A stretch of DNA of 64,000 nucleotides, from assembly GCF_043197795.1 (NCBI RefSeq), contig NZ_JBICTU010000028.1, forward strand, positions 1 through 64,000. Reading direction: 5' to 3'. Position 1 is the stretch's first letter. Each line of letters opens with the position of its first letter. This document shows, in pieces, positions 52,954 through 62,300 of this stretch. This DNA is from Sphaerisporangium sp040649355 (GTDB lineage: Bacteria > Actinomycetota > Actinomycetes > Streptosporangiales > Streptosporangiaceae). The notes under the pieces are model-generated. The model saw only the letters and a program-made list of their open reading frames with translations, was not told where the DNA came from and did not search any database. The position numbers and the translations under genes are program-made.

Positions 52954-54174
52954 TCACCACCGCACCGGGACCTCGCGCAGCCCGCCGACGACCAGCCCCT
53001 CAAGGCGGCGCAGGTCCGCGACCGCGACGGCCAGCTCCAGGGACGGGAGCCTGCGTACCAGCACCTCCAGTACGACCTGCAGCTCGGTGCGGGCCAGCGA
53101 CTGCCCGAGGCACGAGTGCGCCCCGGCGCCGAAGGCCAGGTGCGGGTTCGGGCTGCGGCCGAGGTCCATGTCGCCGGCGCCGTCGAAGACGCTCTCGTCG
53201 CGGTTGGCCGCCGCCATGCTGCACACCACCGTCGTGCCGCGCGGCAGCAGCGTCCCCCCGACCTCCGCCTCCTCGCCCAGATAGCGCGGCATGCCGAACC
53301 CCGAGTTGGCGTCGAACCGCAGCGCCTCCTCCACCGCCGGACGTACCAGCGACCGGTCGGCCACCAGCCGCTCCCAGCGCCGCCGGTCGGCCAGCAGCAT
53401 GCCCACCATCTTCCCGATCATGTTGGCCGTGGTCTCGTGCCCGGCCACCAGCAAGGCGATGCCGGTGGCCACCAGCTCCGAATCGGACAGCCCGCCGCCC
53501 TCGGCATCGGTGCCCCTGATCAGCTCGCTGAGCAGGTCGTCATCCGGCTCGGCCCGCTTGGCGGCGACGTGAGCGGCCATGTACCGGACGAACTCGGCCT
53601 GCGCCGCGTCGATCTCCGCTTGGCCGTACCGTGTGAGGTTGAGCAGCGTGTCGGACCAGTAGGCGAACCTGTCCCGATCGGCGGCGGGGACGCCGAGCAG
53701 ATCGCAGATCACGTACACCGGCAGCGGGAAACCGAGGCTCGCCTTGAGATCGGCCGGATGCCCGAGCGCGACCATGTCGTCGACGAGCCGCTCGGCCATC
53801 GCCTCGATGCCGGGCCGCAGCGCCGCCATCCGCTTGGCCGTGAACCACTTGCCGACCAGGCGCCGCCACCGCTGGTGCCCATCCCCGCCCTGCGGGATCG
53901 TCATCGCCATCTCGGTGTTGAAGACCCCTCCCGACTCGCTGTCGGAGATCCGGGCCGCGTCCTTCGCGTTCAGCCGCCGGGTGAACCGCGGATCGGACAG
54001 CACCTGCCTGACATCGTCGTAGCGGGTCAGCAGCGACGCCTCGTCACCGCTGGGGAGCTTCACCAGGGCCACGGGGCACCGCTGCCGCAGCCGGGCCCAC
54101 TCCGCGGGCGGTTCCAGCGCCGCCGCGCCCGGAATCGGATAGCTCAGCACCTGCTCGCCGTCACCTTGGCTCAC
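52954..54174 (-). CDS. Cytochrome P450, first gene of the redox operon
   Basis: A 406-residue P450 with helix I VAGHETTANM, ExxR motif EEALRFDANSG and heme loop FGAGAHSCLGQSLARTE. N-terminal features (RLRQRCPVALVKLPSGD and RYDDVRQVLSDPRF) match secondary-metabolism P450s such as CYP107-like enzymes. It differs clearly from the second P450 in the operon. It starts at 54174, about 114 bases from the divergent MFS gene, with the palindromic operator between them. Confidence 0.92.
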   Translation of the reverse strand: MSQGDGEQVLSYPIPGAAALEPPAEWARLRQRCPVALVKLPSGDEASLLTRYDDVRQVLSDPRFTRRLNAKDAARISDSESGGVFNTEMAMTIPQGGDGHQRWRRLVGKWFTAKRMAALRPGIEAMAERLVDDMVALGHPADLKASLGFPLPVYVICDLLGVPAADRDRFAYWSDTLLNLTRYGQAEIDAAQAEFVRYMAAHVAAKRAEPDDDLLSELIRGTDAEGGGLSDSELVATGIALLVAGHETTANMIGKMVGMLLADRRRWERLVADRSLVRPAVEEALRFDANSGFGMPRYLGEEAEVGGTLLPRGTTVVCSMAAANRDESVFDGAGDMDLGRSPNPHLAFGAGAHSCLGQSLARTELQVVLEVLVRRLPSLELAVAVADLRRLEGLVVGGLREVPVRW

Positions 54175-54236
54175 TGCGGCCTCCTCCGAATCTGACTGCC
54201 CGTGTGCGGTCAGTAAACACGGGCTGTTATTTTAAG

Positions 54237-54248
54237 TCAAGCGCTTGA
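54237..54248. promoter_or_regulatory. Palindromic operator, probable TetR site
   Basis: TCAAGCGCTTGA is a perfect 12-bp palindrome in AT-rich DNA between the divergent P450 and MFS genes. TetR proteins often bind such AAGCGCTT-type sites, and a TetR gene lies in the left operon, so joint control of both sides is likely. Confidence 0.65.
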
Positions 54249-54288
54249 ATTATTACCTTTTGCCGCCAGCCGAGTCGGAGGCTTCGCC

Positions 54289-55761
54289 ATGCCCCCTGTC
54301 CCCGCCGCACCCGCCCAGGCAGCCGGCCCGCCGCGTGCGAACACCATCGTGGTGGTGCTGGCTCTCGCGGGGATCGTCGTCGCGCTCATGCAGACCCTGG
54401 TGATCCCGCTGATCCCCCAGCTCCCCACGCTGGTGAGAGCCTCGGCGTCCGACACCACCTGGGCGATCACCGCCACGCTGCTCGCCAGCGCCATCGCGAC
54501 GCCGGTGGTGGGACGGCTGGGAGACATGTACGGCAAGCGGCGCATGCTCCTGCTCAGCCTCGTCCTGCTGGTCGCCGGTTCGGTCGTCGCCGCCCTCAGC
54601 GACACCCTGGCGCCCCTGGTCGCCGGACGCGCCCTTCAGGGCCTGGCCGCAGGCGTCATCCCGCTGGGCATCAGCATCATGCGCGACGAGCTGCCGGCAG
54701 AACGGCTCGGCGCCGCGACCGCGCTGATGAGCGCCTCGCTCGGCGTGGGCGGCGCTCTCGGCCTGCCCGCGGCGGCCCTGTTGGTCGAACGGGCCGACTG
54801 GCACGCGTTGTTCTGGACGGCCGCCGGCCTGGGCGCGGCCGCCATCGTCCTGGTGCTGAGGCTCGTACCGGAGTCCGCCGTCCGCACCGGAGGACGCTTC
54901 GACCTGGTGGGCGCGGCCGGGCTGTCGATCGGGCTGCTGTGCCTGCTGCTGGCCATCTCCAAGGGGGCCGGCTGGGGCTGGGCCGGGGCCTGGACCCTCG
55001 GCCTGTTCGGCGCGTCGGCCGCCGTGCTCCTGCTGTGGGGCTGGTGGGAGCTGCGCGCCGGGCAGCCCCTGGTGGACCTGCGCACCACCGCTCGCCGGCA
55101 GGTGCTGTTCACCAACCTCGCCTCCGCGGTGTTCGGGTTCGCGATGTTCGCGATGTCCCTGGTGCTCCCGCAGGTGCTGCAGTTGCCGAAGGCCACCGGC
55201 TACGGTCTCGGGGAGTCGATGCTCACCGTGGGCCTGGTGCTGGCGCCGTCCGGTCTGGTGATGATGGCCACGGCACCGCTGTCCGCGCGCGTCTCGAAGG
55301 CCAGGGGCCCGAAGGTGACGCTGATGCTCGGCGCCGTCGTGGTCGCCGCCGGCTACGGCCTGAGCATCGGGCTCATGTCGGAGATCTGGCACCTCGTGCT
55401 CGTGTCGGCCGTGATCGGAGCCGGGATCGGCCTCGCTTACGGAGCCATGCCCGCGCTCGTCATGGGGGCCGTGCCGGTGTCGGAGACGGCCGCCGCCAAC
55501 AGCCTCAACACGCTGATGCGGGCCATGGGGACCTCGGTGTCGAGCGCGGTGGCAGGCGTCGTCCTGGCGCAGATGACCGTCACATTCGGCTCCGTCGCCC
55601 TCCCGTCCGCGGACGGCTTCCGTGTGGTCATGGCCATCGGCGCCGGCGCGGCGCTCGTCGCCCTGCTGTTCGCGTCCTTCCTTCCCCGCCGCGCCACCGC
55701 CACGGCGACGCCGCACGACATCGCCCCGGCGCCGGCCACGGTGCCCTCCGCGGGTTCGTGA
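54289..55761 (+). CDS. MFS transporter, DHA2-type drug/metabolite exporter
   Basis: A 490-residue membrane protein with about 14 hydrophobic segments, the 14-TM DHA2 layout. The loop 2-3 motif GRLGDMYGKRRM is the MFS signature, and GRALQGLAAGVIPLGISIMRDELP and the motif C region (GVGGALGLPAAALLVE) are typical of proton-coupled exporters. The C-terminal tail is Ala/Pro/Thr-rich. A GGAGG site precedes the ATG. Divergent from the P450/TetR operon, it may export that system's inducer or product. Confidence 0.9.
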   Translation: MPPVPAAPAQAAGPPRANTIVVVLALAGIVVALMQTLVIPLIPQLPTLVRASASDTTWAITATLLASAIATPVVGRLGDMYGKRRMLLLSLVLLVAGSVVAALSDTLAPLVAGRALQGLAAGVIPLGISIMRDELPAERLGAATALMSASLGVGGALGLPAAALLVERADWHALFWTAAGLGAAAIVLVLRLVPESAVRTGGRFDLVGAAGLSIGLLCLLLAISKGAGWGWAGAWTLGLFGASAAVLLLWGWWELRAGQPLVDLRTTARRQVLFTNLASAVFGFAMFAMSLVLPQVLQLPKATGYGLGESMLTVGLVLAPSGLVMMATAPLSARVSKARGPKVTLMLGAVVVAAGYGLSIGLMSEIWHLVLVSAVIGAGIGLAYGAMPALVMGAVPVSETAAANSLNTLMRAMGTSVSSAVAGVVLAQMTVTFGSVALPSADGFRVVMAIGAGAALVALLFASFLPRRATATATPHDIAPAPATVPSAGS

Positions 55762-55791
55762 CCACGCGGTGGCCGACCGCGAGCGGGGCGA

Positions 55792-55814
55792 GGCGCCCGG
55801 GTCCACCGGGCGCC
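55792..55814. terminator. Hairpin terminator
   Basis: A 9-bp perfect stem (55792-55800 with 55806-55814), extendable with flanking GGGGC/GCCCC pairs, lies between the convergent MFS and ABC permease genes. Confidence 0.75.
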
Positions 55815-55830
55815 GGCCCCGCCGGCGCGG

Positions 55831-56724
55831 TCACTTGCCGAAACCGGCCGTCAGGCCGCTGAGCAACTGACGGCGGCCGACCACGTACAGGATCAGGATG
55901 GGAAGCGTGGTCAGCACGACGGAGGCGAGCACGGCCGGCACGTTCACGCTGTACTGCCCCTGGAAGGTCCACAGCGCGAGGGGCAGCGTGCGCTTGTCGG
56001 GGCTCTGGGTGAGGATCAGCGGCAGCAGGAATCCGTTCCAGATCGTCAGCGCGTTGTAGATCGACACCGTCACCACGGCCGGCCGGGTGAGCGGGAAGGC
56101 CAGGCGCCAGAGCGTCATCACCTCGCCCGCGCCGTCCAGCCGCATCGACTCGAACAGCTCCTTGGGCACGTCGCGGATGAAGTTGGCGAGGACCAGCACC
56201 GACAGCGGGATCGCGAAGGCGATCGACGGGAGGATCAGCGCCGTCAGCGAGTCGTACAGGCGCAGCCGGATGATCATCAGGTAGATCGGGATGATGGTCG
56301 CCTGCAGAGGGATGGCCAGGCCCATGAGGAAGAGCGCGTTCACCCCGCGCAGGAACCGGTGGGCGCCGCCCCGGACGATCGCGTACGCCGCCATGAACGC
56401 GAACGCGACCGCGGGGACGACCGCGCCGACGGTGACGATGAGGCTGTTGAGGAAGTACAGCGGGAAGTCGGACTCGATGACCAGCTTGTAGTTGGCGAGG
56501 GTCGGCTCGGTGGGCGGCGCCAGCGGGTTGGTCGCGTAGTAGGTGCTCTGCGCCTTGAAGCTCGTGATGGCGATCCAGTAGATCGGAACGATCACGACCG
56601 CCAGCCACAGCCAGCCCGCGGCCCCGCCCAGCCAGTTGGGGCGCTCCCCGCTCCCGCGCGGCCGGCGCCCGCGCGTTCCGGCCGCCGCGGTCCGTTCGAG
56701 TCCCGTCGTGTGGGTGATGCCCAT
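55831..56724 (-). CDS. Carbohydrate ABC importer permease (MalG-like)
   Basis: A 297-residue inner-membrane permease with six predicted helices and the EAA-type loop (ESMRLDGAGEVMTLWRLAFP). An N-terminal stretch of about 35 residues rich in Arg/Gly precedes the first helix. Its C-terminal end RRQLLSGLTAGFGK is typical of the MalG/XylG group. It pairs with the permease at 56727-57653, two bases upstream. No ATPase is encoded here; a shared MsiK-type ATPase encoded elsewhere is expected, as is usual in actinomycetes. Confidence 0.9.
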   Translation of the reverse strand: MGITHTTGLERTAAAGTRGRRPRGSGERPNWLGGAAGWLWLAVVIVPIYWIAITSFKAQSTYYATNPLAPPTEPTLANYKLVIESDFPLYFLNSLIVTVGAVVPAVAFAFMAAYAIVRGGAHRFLRGVNALFLMGLAIPLQATIIPIYLMIIRLRLYDSLTALILPSIAFAIPLSVLVLANFIRDVPKELFESMRLDGAGEVMTLWRLAFPLTRPAVVTVSIYNALTIWNGFLLPLILTQSPDKRTLPLALWTFQGQYSVNVPAVLASVVLTTLPILILYVVGRRQLLSGLTAGFGK

Positions 56725-56726
56725 GG

Positions 56727-57653
56727 TCAGGCCCCTTCGAGCTGGCTGGCGTCGGCGCCGCCGCCGCCGAGCCGGCGCAGGAGCAGCGCCAGGGCGAGGC
56801 CCACGAGGACGAGGATGACCGCGATGGCGCTGGCCGGTCCCATGAGGTTGGCCTGGAACCCGCGCTTGTACATGTCCAGGGCGAGCACCCGGGTCGCGTC
56901 GGCCGGGCCGCCAGCGGTCAGCACGAAGATCAGGTCGAAGAAGGTCAGGGAGCCGACCACCATGAGGGTGGAGGAGGTGATGATCGTGTACTTGAGCTGC
57001 GGCAGCGTGATGCTGAAGAACTTGCGGACCCGGCCCGCGCCGTCCAGCTCGGCGGCCTCGTACATGGAGCGCGGGATCTGCCGCACGCCGCCCTGGTAGA
57101 TCAGCGAGTGGAACGGGATGAACTGCCACGACACCACGAAGATCACGACGCTGAAGGCCAGGACCGGCTCGCCGAGCCAGTCCTGTGTGAGCAGCCCGAT
57201 GTGCAGCCCGGCGCCGAGCCCGAAGTTCGGGTCGAGCAGCGCCTTGTAGGTGATGGCGATGGCGGCCGAGCTGAGCAGCAGCGGGATGAAGTACAGCACC
57301 GCCAGCACAGCGCGGTAGCGCTGGTGCCCGGCCAGGAACACCCCGATCAGGATGCTGGCCGGCGTCTGGACCGCCCAGGAGGCGGCCATCACCAGGAACG
57401 TCACCCACAGCGCGTGCGGAAGGCCGGGGTCGGCGAGCACGGCCCGCCAGCTCGTCAGCCCGGACAGCCGGATGTCGCCGAGCCCGTCCCAGGACGTGAA
57501 GCTCAGGACCAGGACCCCGACGAGCGGGATCACCCCGAAGGCGACGAACACCGCCAGGGCCGGCACGGCCAGCCACGGAAGGACGCCGCCGCGCACCCCC
57601 CGAGTGGCGGCAGGCGGCGTCCCTTTCCTGGCGGGGGCGGCGAACGCGCTCAA
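56727..57653 (-). CDS. Carbohydrate ABC importer permease (MalF-like)
   Basis: A 308-residue permease with six predicted helices and an EAA-type loop (YEAAELDGAGRVRKFFSITLP). The start is taken as TTG 57653, which overlaps the binding-protein stop as TTGA; no better in-frame start exists near the first hydrophobic segment. It forms the channel with the MalG-like protein encoded downstream. The likely substrate is a plant-derived di- or oligosaccharide, inferred from the divergent GH3 gene. Confidence 0.88.
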   Translation of the reverse strand: MSAFAAPARKGTPPAATRGVRGGVLPWLAVPALAVFVAFGVIPLVGVLVLSFTSWDGLGDIRLSGLTSWRAVLADPGLPHALWVTFLVMAASWAVQTPASILIGVFLAGHQRYRAVLAVLYFIPLLLSSAAIAITYKALLDPNFGLGAGLHIGLLTQDWLGEPVLAFSVVIFVVSWQFIPFHSLIYQGGVRQIPRSMYEAAELDGAGRVRKFFSITLPQLKYTIITSSTLMVVGSLTFFDLIFVLTAGGPADATRVLALDMYKRGFQANLMGPASAIAVILVLVGLALALLLRRLGGGGADASQLEGA

Positions 57654-59005
57654 CTGCCGATGACCGCGTTCATGTTCGACACGAACTGCTGCGGCGTGAT
57701 CGACAGCTGGAACAGCTTGGCGATGTTGTCCAGCAGCACCTCGGCCGCGGTGGGGCTGAGCGCCTGGTCCCAGGACTGGGCGAACGACTTGGCCTCGCTC
57801 GCGACGCCGTAGACGAACTTCAGCCAGTCGGCGTCCTTGGAGGAGGCGAACGAGCTGTCGGCTCCCTTGACGATCGGCACAGAGCCGATGCCGACCCACT
57901 CCTTGACCTCCTGGTCGCTGAGCACGCCGGTGGCGAAGAACTTCTTGGCGATCTCCTTCTGCTCGGCGGTCGCCTTGGAGGAGATCGACAGATACTGGCC
58001 GGGGTTGCCGACGGTGTTGCTCGGGTCGCCCTTTCCTCCCTCGACCGGAGGGAAGTTCATGTAGCCGAGGTTGCCGCCGGAGACGAAGTCGCCGCCGTCG
58101 GTCGACATGCTGCCGTAGGTCCAGGTGCCGTGCAGCATCATCGCGGCCTTGCCGGTGTACAGCAGCGCCTGGTCGGCGTTGGAGTCGGCGGTGATCGAGG
58201 AGAAGCCCTTGATGAACCCGTCCGCCTTGACGAGCTCCTGCAGCTTGGTCAGGGAGTCCAGGGCGGCCGGGTGCGACCAGGCGTCCTTCTTGGCGTCGAA
58301 CACGGCCTGGAACACCTCGGGGCCGCCGATGCGGTCGAAGAGGAACTCCAGCCACATCATGTTCGTCCAGCGGGACTGGCCGGCGAGGGAGAACGGTGCG
58401 ATGCCGGCGGCGTTGAACTTGGGCACCAGGTCCATGATGTCGCCCCACGACTGCGGCGGCTTCGCGCCGATCTTGTCGAAGAGCTTCTTGTTGTAGAACA
58501 GGACGATGGGCGCCACGGTCTCGCACGGCATCGCGTAGATCTTGCCGTCGACCGTCGCCGCCCCGAACGAGGAGGGGAACAGCCGGTCCTTCACGGCGGG
58601 GTTCTGGTCGAACCACGAGGTGAGGTCCTCCACCTGGCCGGCCTGTACGTACGTGCGCAGGGTCCCGCCGCCCCAGCCCCAGATGACGGTGGGCGCCTGG
58701 CCCGCCCCGATCGCCGTCTTGATCTTCGTCTTGTACGCGTCGTTCTGGAAGGTCGTCCCGGTGATCTGGCCGCCGGGGTTGGCCTTGTTGAAGGCCTCCA
58801 CCGCCCTGGTGCGCACGCCCTCCTGCGGCTGCACCGACAGGTACCAGTAGGTGGCGTTGCCCCCGCCGCCCCCGCCGCCACCGCTGCCGGTCGTTCCGCC
58901 CGGCTTGGCCGGGCCGGAGGTGCCGCAGGCCGCTAACGCGGCACCCAGGGGAATGCTCATGGAGAGACTGAGGAAGGTGCGGCGAGAAGGTGTCCTGGAG
59001 TCCAC
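57650..59005 (-). CDS. Carbohydrate ABC importer substrate-binding lipoprotein (extracellular solute-binding family 1)
   Basis: A 451-residue binding protein. It has a twin-arginine signal (SRRTFLS), lipobox LAAC with Cys27, and a glycine run. The mature part carries family 1 features: YAMPCETVAPIVLFYNKKLFDKIG, AAMMLHGTW and FPPVEGGKG. It is first in the minus-strand importer operon and shares its upstream region with the GH3 gene, where CGAAA-type palindromes lie. BxlE-like beta-xyloside or beta-glucoside uptake is the best guess. Confidence 0.9.
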   Translation of the reverse strand: MDSRTPSRRTFLSLSMSIPLGAALAACGTSGPAKPGGTTGSGGGGGGGGNATYWYLSVQPQEGVRTRAVEAFNKANPGGQITGTTFQNDAYKTKIKTAIGAGQAPTVIWGWGGGTLRTYVQAGQVEDLTSWFDQNPAVKDRLFPSSFGAATVDGKIYAMPCETVAPIVLFYNKKLFDKIGAKPPQSWGDIMDLVPKFNAAGIAPFSLAGQSRWTNMMWLEFLFDRIGGPEVFQAVFDAKKDAWSHPAALDSLTKLQELVKADGFIKGFSSITADSNADQALLYTGKAAMMLHGTWTYGSMSTDGGDFVSGGNLGYMNFPPVEGGKGDPSNTVGNPGQYLSISSKATAEQKEIAKKFFATGVLSDQEVKEWVGIGSVPIVKGADSSFASSKDADWLKFVYGVASEAKSFAQSWDQALSPTAAEVLLDNIAKLFQLSITPQQFVSNMNAVIGS

Positions 59006-59136
59006 GCTGATCTCCGTACGTAGAAATACCGGGGGCTGGGGCGCGGCTCCATGTGAAACGTCAGATGCGGTGGCCGGCGGTCGTCAATACAGCACCTCCG
59101 GTGCCACGCGTCCGCTCCTCCTTGAGCTCAGCTTGT

Positions 59137-59149
59137 CGAAACATTTTCG
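59137..59149. promoter_or_regulatory. LacI-family operator candidate CGAAA-CAT-TTTCG
   Basis: A 13-bp palindrome (arms 59137-59141 and 59145-59149) lies in the divergent region between the importer and GH3 genes. The CGAAA half-site matches LacI-type operators of glycoside genes (BxlR-like). The LacI protein encoded downstream at 61796-62821 is the probable ligand. Confidence 0.65.
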
Positions 59150-59241
59150 AAACAGGCCGCGTGGCACGCCAATTTAGATTTCCTCCACTTGCCTGTCAAG
59201 GGTGGTCTCACGCCCTCGCCGGCTCCGGATTTGGCGTGTGT

Positions 59242-59251
59242 AAAGTACTTT
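59242..59251. promoter_or_regulatory. Palindrome in the GH3 upstream region
   Basis: AAAGTACTTT is a perfect 10-bp palindrome flanked by GTG and CGCAC, which nearly extend it. It is AT-rich and lies between the two CGAAA-type sites, so it may be another regulatory site or part of a promoter. Confidence 0.35.
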
Positions 59252-59306
59252 CGCACGGGCGTTTACCTGGTGATCTCCCGCCGAAGAGCAGAGCCGCCAC
59301 AGGCGT

Positions 59307-59318
59307 CGAAACGTTTCG
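59307..59318. promoter_or_regulatory. LacI-family operator candidate CGAAACGTTTCG
   Basis: A perfect 12-bp palindrome 38 bases before the GH3 ATG. It shares the CGAAA half-site with the site at 59137-59149 and sits where a repressor would block GH3 expression. Confidence 0.7.
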
Positions 59319-59356
59319 GGGCGATCGCGGGAACAGGTCTTTCTTGAGGAGAGCAG

Positions 59357-62300
59357 ATGACGGCGCTAGATGGGACCTCCGCAGCGGACCAGATCCTCCG
59401 GCCGTGGCAGGACCCGGCACTCCCCGTGGCCGACCGGGTAGGCGCCCTCCTTGAGAACCTGACCCTGGAGGAGAAGGTCGGCCAGCTCGGCAGCCGGTGG
59501 ATCGGCAACGACATGCAGACCGACCAGGGCGTGGAGCCCGACGAGGACGCCGCGGGCCCGCTGAACGTGGCCCCGATGCAGGACGTCTTCGCGGCCTCGG
59601 GGACGGTGCCCTTCGAGAAGGCGATCCGCCACGGGCTCGGCCACCTGACGCGGGTGTTCGGGAGCGCTCCGGTGACCGCGGCGGAGGGCGCCGCGGAGGT
59701 GGTCCGGCTGCAGCGCGAGGTGGTGAGGAGCTCCCGGCTCGGCATCCCGGCACTGGTCCACGAGGAGTGCCTCACCGGTTTCACCAGCTACGGGGCGACC
59801 GTCTACCCGGCGGCCATCGCCTGGGGCGCGACGTTCGACCCGGACCTGGTGGAGCGGATGGCCGCCGCCATCGGGCGGGACATGCGCGCCGTGGGCGTCC
59901 ACCAGGGCCTTTCGCCGGTGCTGGACGTGGTGCGCGACTACCGCTGGGGCCGGGTCGAGGAGACCATGGGCGAAGATCCGTACCTCGTCGCGATGCTCGG
60001 CGCCGCCTACGTGCGCGGCCTGGAGAGCGCCGGGATCATCGCCACGCTCAAGCACTTCGCCGGATACTCCGCCTCCCGGGGGGCCCGCAACCACGGCCCG
60101 GTGCCGATGGGCCGGCGCGAGCTGCTGGACATGATCCTTCCGACGTTCGAGACCGCCATCGTCGAGGGCGGCGCGCGTTCTGTCATGAACTCCTACTCCG
60201 ACGTCGACGGCGTTCCCGCCGCCGCCGACTCGTGGCTGCTGACCGACCTGCTGCGCGACGAGTGGGGATTCACAGGGACGGTCGTGTCGGACTACTGGGC
60301 CGTCCCGTTCCTCGCGACGACGCACCAGGTCGCCGCGGACACCGACGAGGCCGGGGCGCAGGCGCTCACCGCGGGCATCGACGTCGAGCTGCCCGACACG
60401 CTCGGCTTCGGCCAGCAGCTGGCCGAGCGGGTGCGGCGGGGCGAGCTGCCCGAGTCCCTGGTCGACCGGGCCGCCCGCCGCCTGCTCACGCAGAAGGTGC
60501 AGCTCGGGCTGCTGGACCCCGGCTGGACGCCGGAGAAGTCGGTGGCAGGGGCGGAGGCCGTGGACCTGGACTCGCCGGCCAACCGCGCCCTGGCCAGGGA
60601 GCTGGCCGAGCGGTCGATCGTGCTGCTCGACGCGGGCACCGCGCTGCCGCTGCTCGGCGAGGGGCGTACGGAGCCACGCCGGGTGGCCGTGGTGGGGCCC
60701 TGCGCCGACGACCCGCGCACCTTCATGGGCTGCTACGCCTTCCCCAACCACGTGCTGCCCCGTCATCCGGGCCTCGGGCTCGGCGTGGACGCGCCCAGCC
60801 TGCTCGACGCGCTGCGGGCCGAGCTGCCGGGCACCGAGCTGATCTACGAGCGAGGCTGCGACGTGCGGGACCAGGACCGGTCCGGCTTCGCCGCCGCGCT
60901 CCGGGCGGCCCGTGAGTCCGACCTGTGCGTGGCCGTCGTCGGCGACCTGGCCGGGCTGTTCGGGCAGGGGACCTCGGGCGAGGGTTGCGACGCCGAGGAC
61001 CTGCGGCTGCCCGGGGCGCAGGAGGACCTGCTGGTCGAGCTGGCCGCCACCGGCACGCCGGTCGTGGTGGTCGTCGTGTCCGGCCGCCCGTACGCGCTGG
61101 GTGAGGTGGCCGGCGGGGCCGCCGCGCTCGTCCAGGCGTTCATGCCCGGCGAGGAGGGCGGGGCGGCCATCGCCGGCGTCCTGTCCGGCCGGGTGCAGCC
61201 CAGCGGGAAGCTGCCGGTGCAGATCCCGCGCGGCCCGGGCGGGCAGCCGGGCACCTACCTGCAGCCGCCGCTGGGCTCCAACAGCCACGGCATCAGCAAC
61301 CTCGACCCCACCCCGCTGTTCCCGTTCGGGTACGGCGCCTCGTACACCACCTTCGAGATCGGCGATCTGCGCGTCAGCGACGCCGAGGTGCCCACCGACG
61401 GTGAGTTCACCGTGTCCGTGCTGGTGCGCAACACCGGGGGCCGGGCGGGCGAGGAGGTCGTCCAGCTCTACCTGCACGACGTGCTCGCCCAGGTCACCCG
61501 GCCGGTACGGCAGCTCGCCGGGTTCGCCAGGGTCCGGCTGGAGCCCGGCGCGAGCGCGCGGGCGACCTTCACCGTGCCCGCCGACCGTACCGCCTTCACC
61601 GGGCGCGACCTGCGGCGCGTCGTCGAGCCCGGGGACCTGGAGGTGTTCGCGGGCACGTCGGCCTCGGACCTGCCGTGCCGGGGCCACGTACGGCTGACCG
61701 GCCCGCTGCGGCACGTCGGCCGGGGCCGGCGGCTCGTCACGCCCGTGGACGTGGACCGGCGCCGGACTCGGGCGCCACGCGACAGGGAGGGACGAATGCC
61801 GGCCAGTCGTAGACGGGCCACGCTGGCCACGGTCGCGGCCTCGGCGGGCGTGTCGGTCGCCACGGTGTCGAAGGTGCTCAACGGCCGCAGCGACGTCGCC
61901 CCGTCGACCCGCTCCCTCGTGCAGTCGTTGCTGGAGCAGCACGACTACGTCGCGCCGCCGCAGCGCCGGGGCGAGGCGGCGGCGGCCGGCACGATAGAGG
62001 TGGAGTTCGACGCGGATCTCAACGCGTACTCGACCGAGATCGTCCAGGGCGCGGTGCGGGCCGGGGCCGAGCTCGACGTGGCGATCGTGGTGAGCATCCG
62101 GACGAACGCCGGCCGCACCGGGGTGTGGGCGCGCGACCTGGTCGCGGCCGGGCGGCGCGCACTGATCGCCGTCACCGGCGAGCTGACCGCCGGGCAGCTC
62201 GCCGCCCTGTCCCGCGCGCGGCTGCCACTGGTCGTGATCGACCCGCTTAACCTGCCGCAGACCCAGGTCACCAGCGTCGGCTCGACGAACTTCGCCGGAG

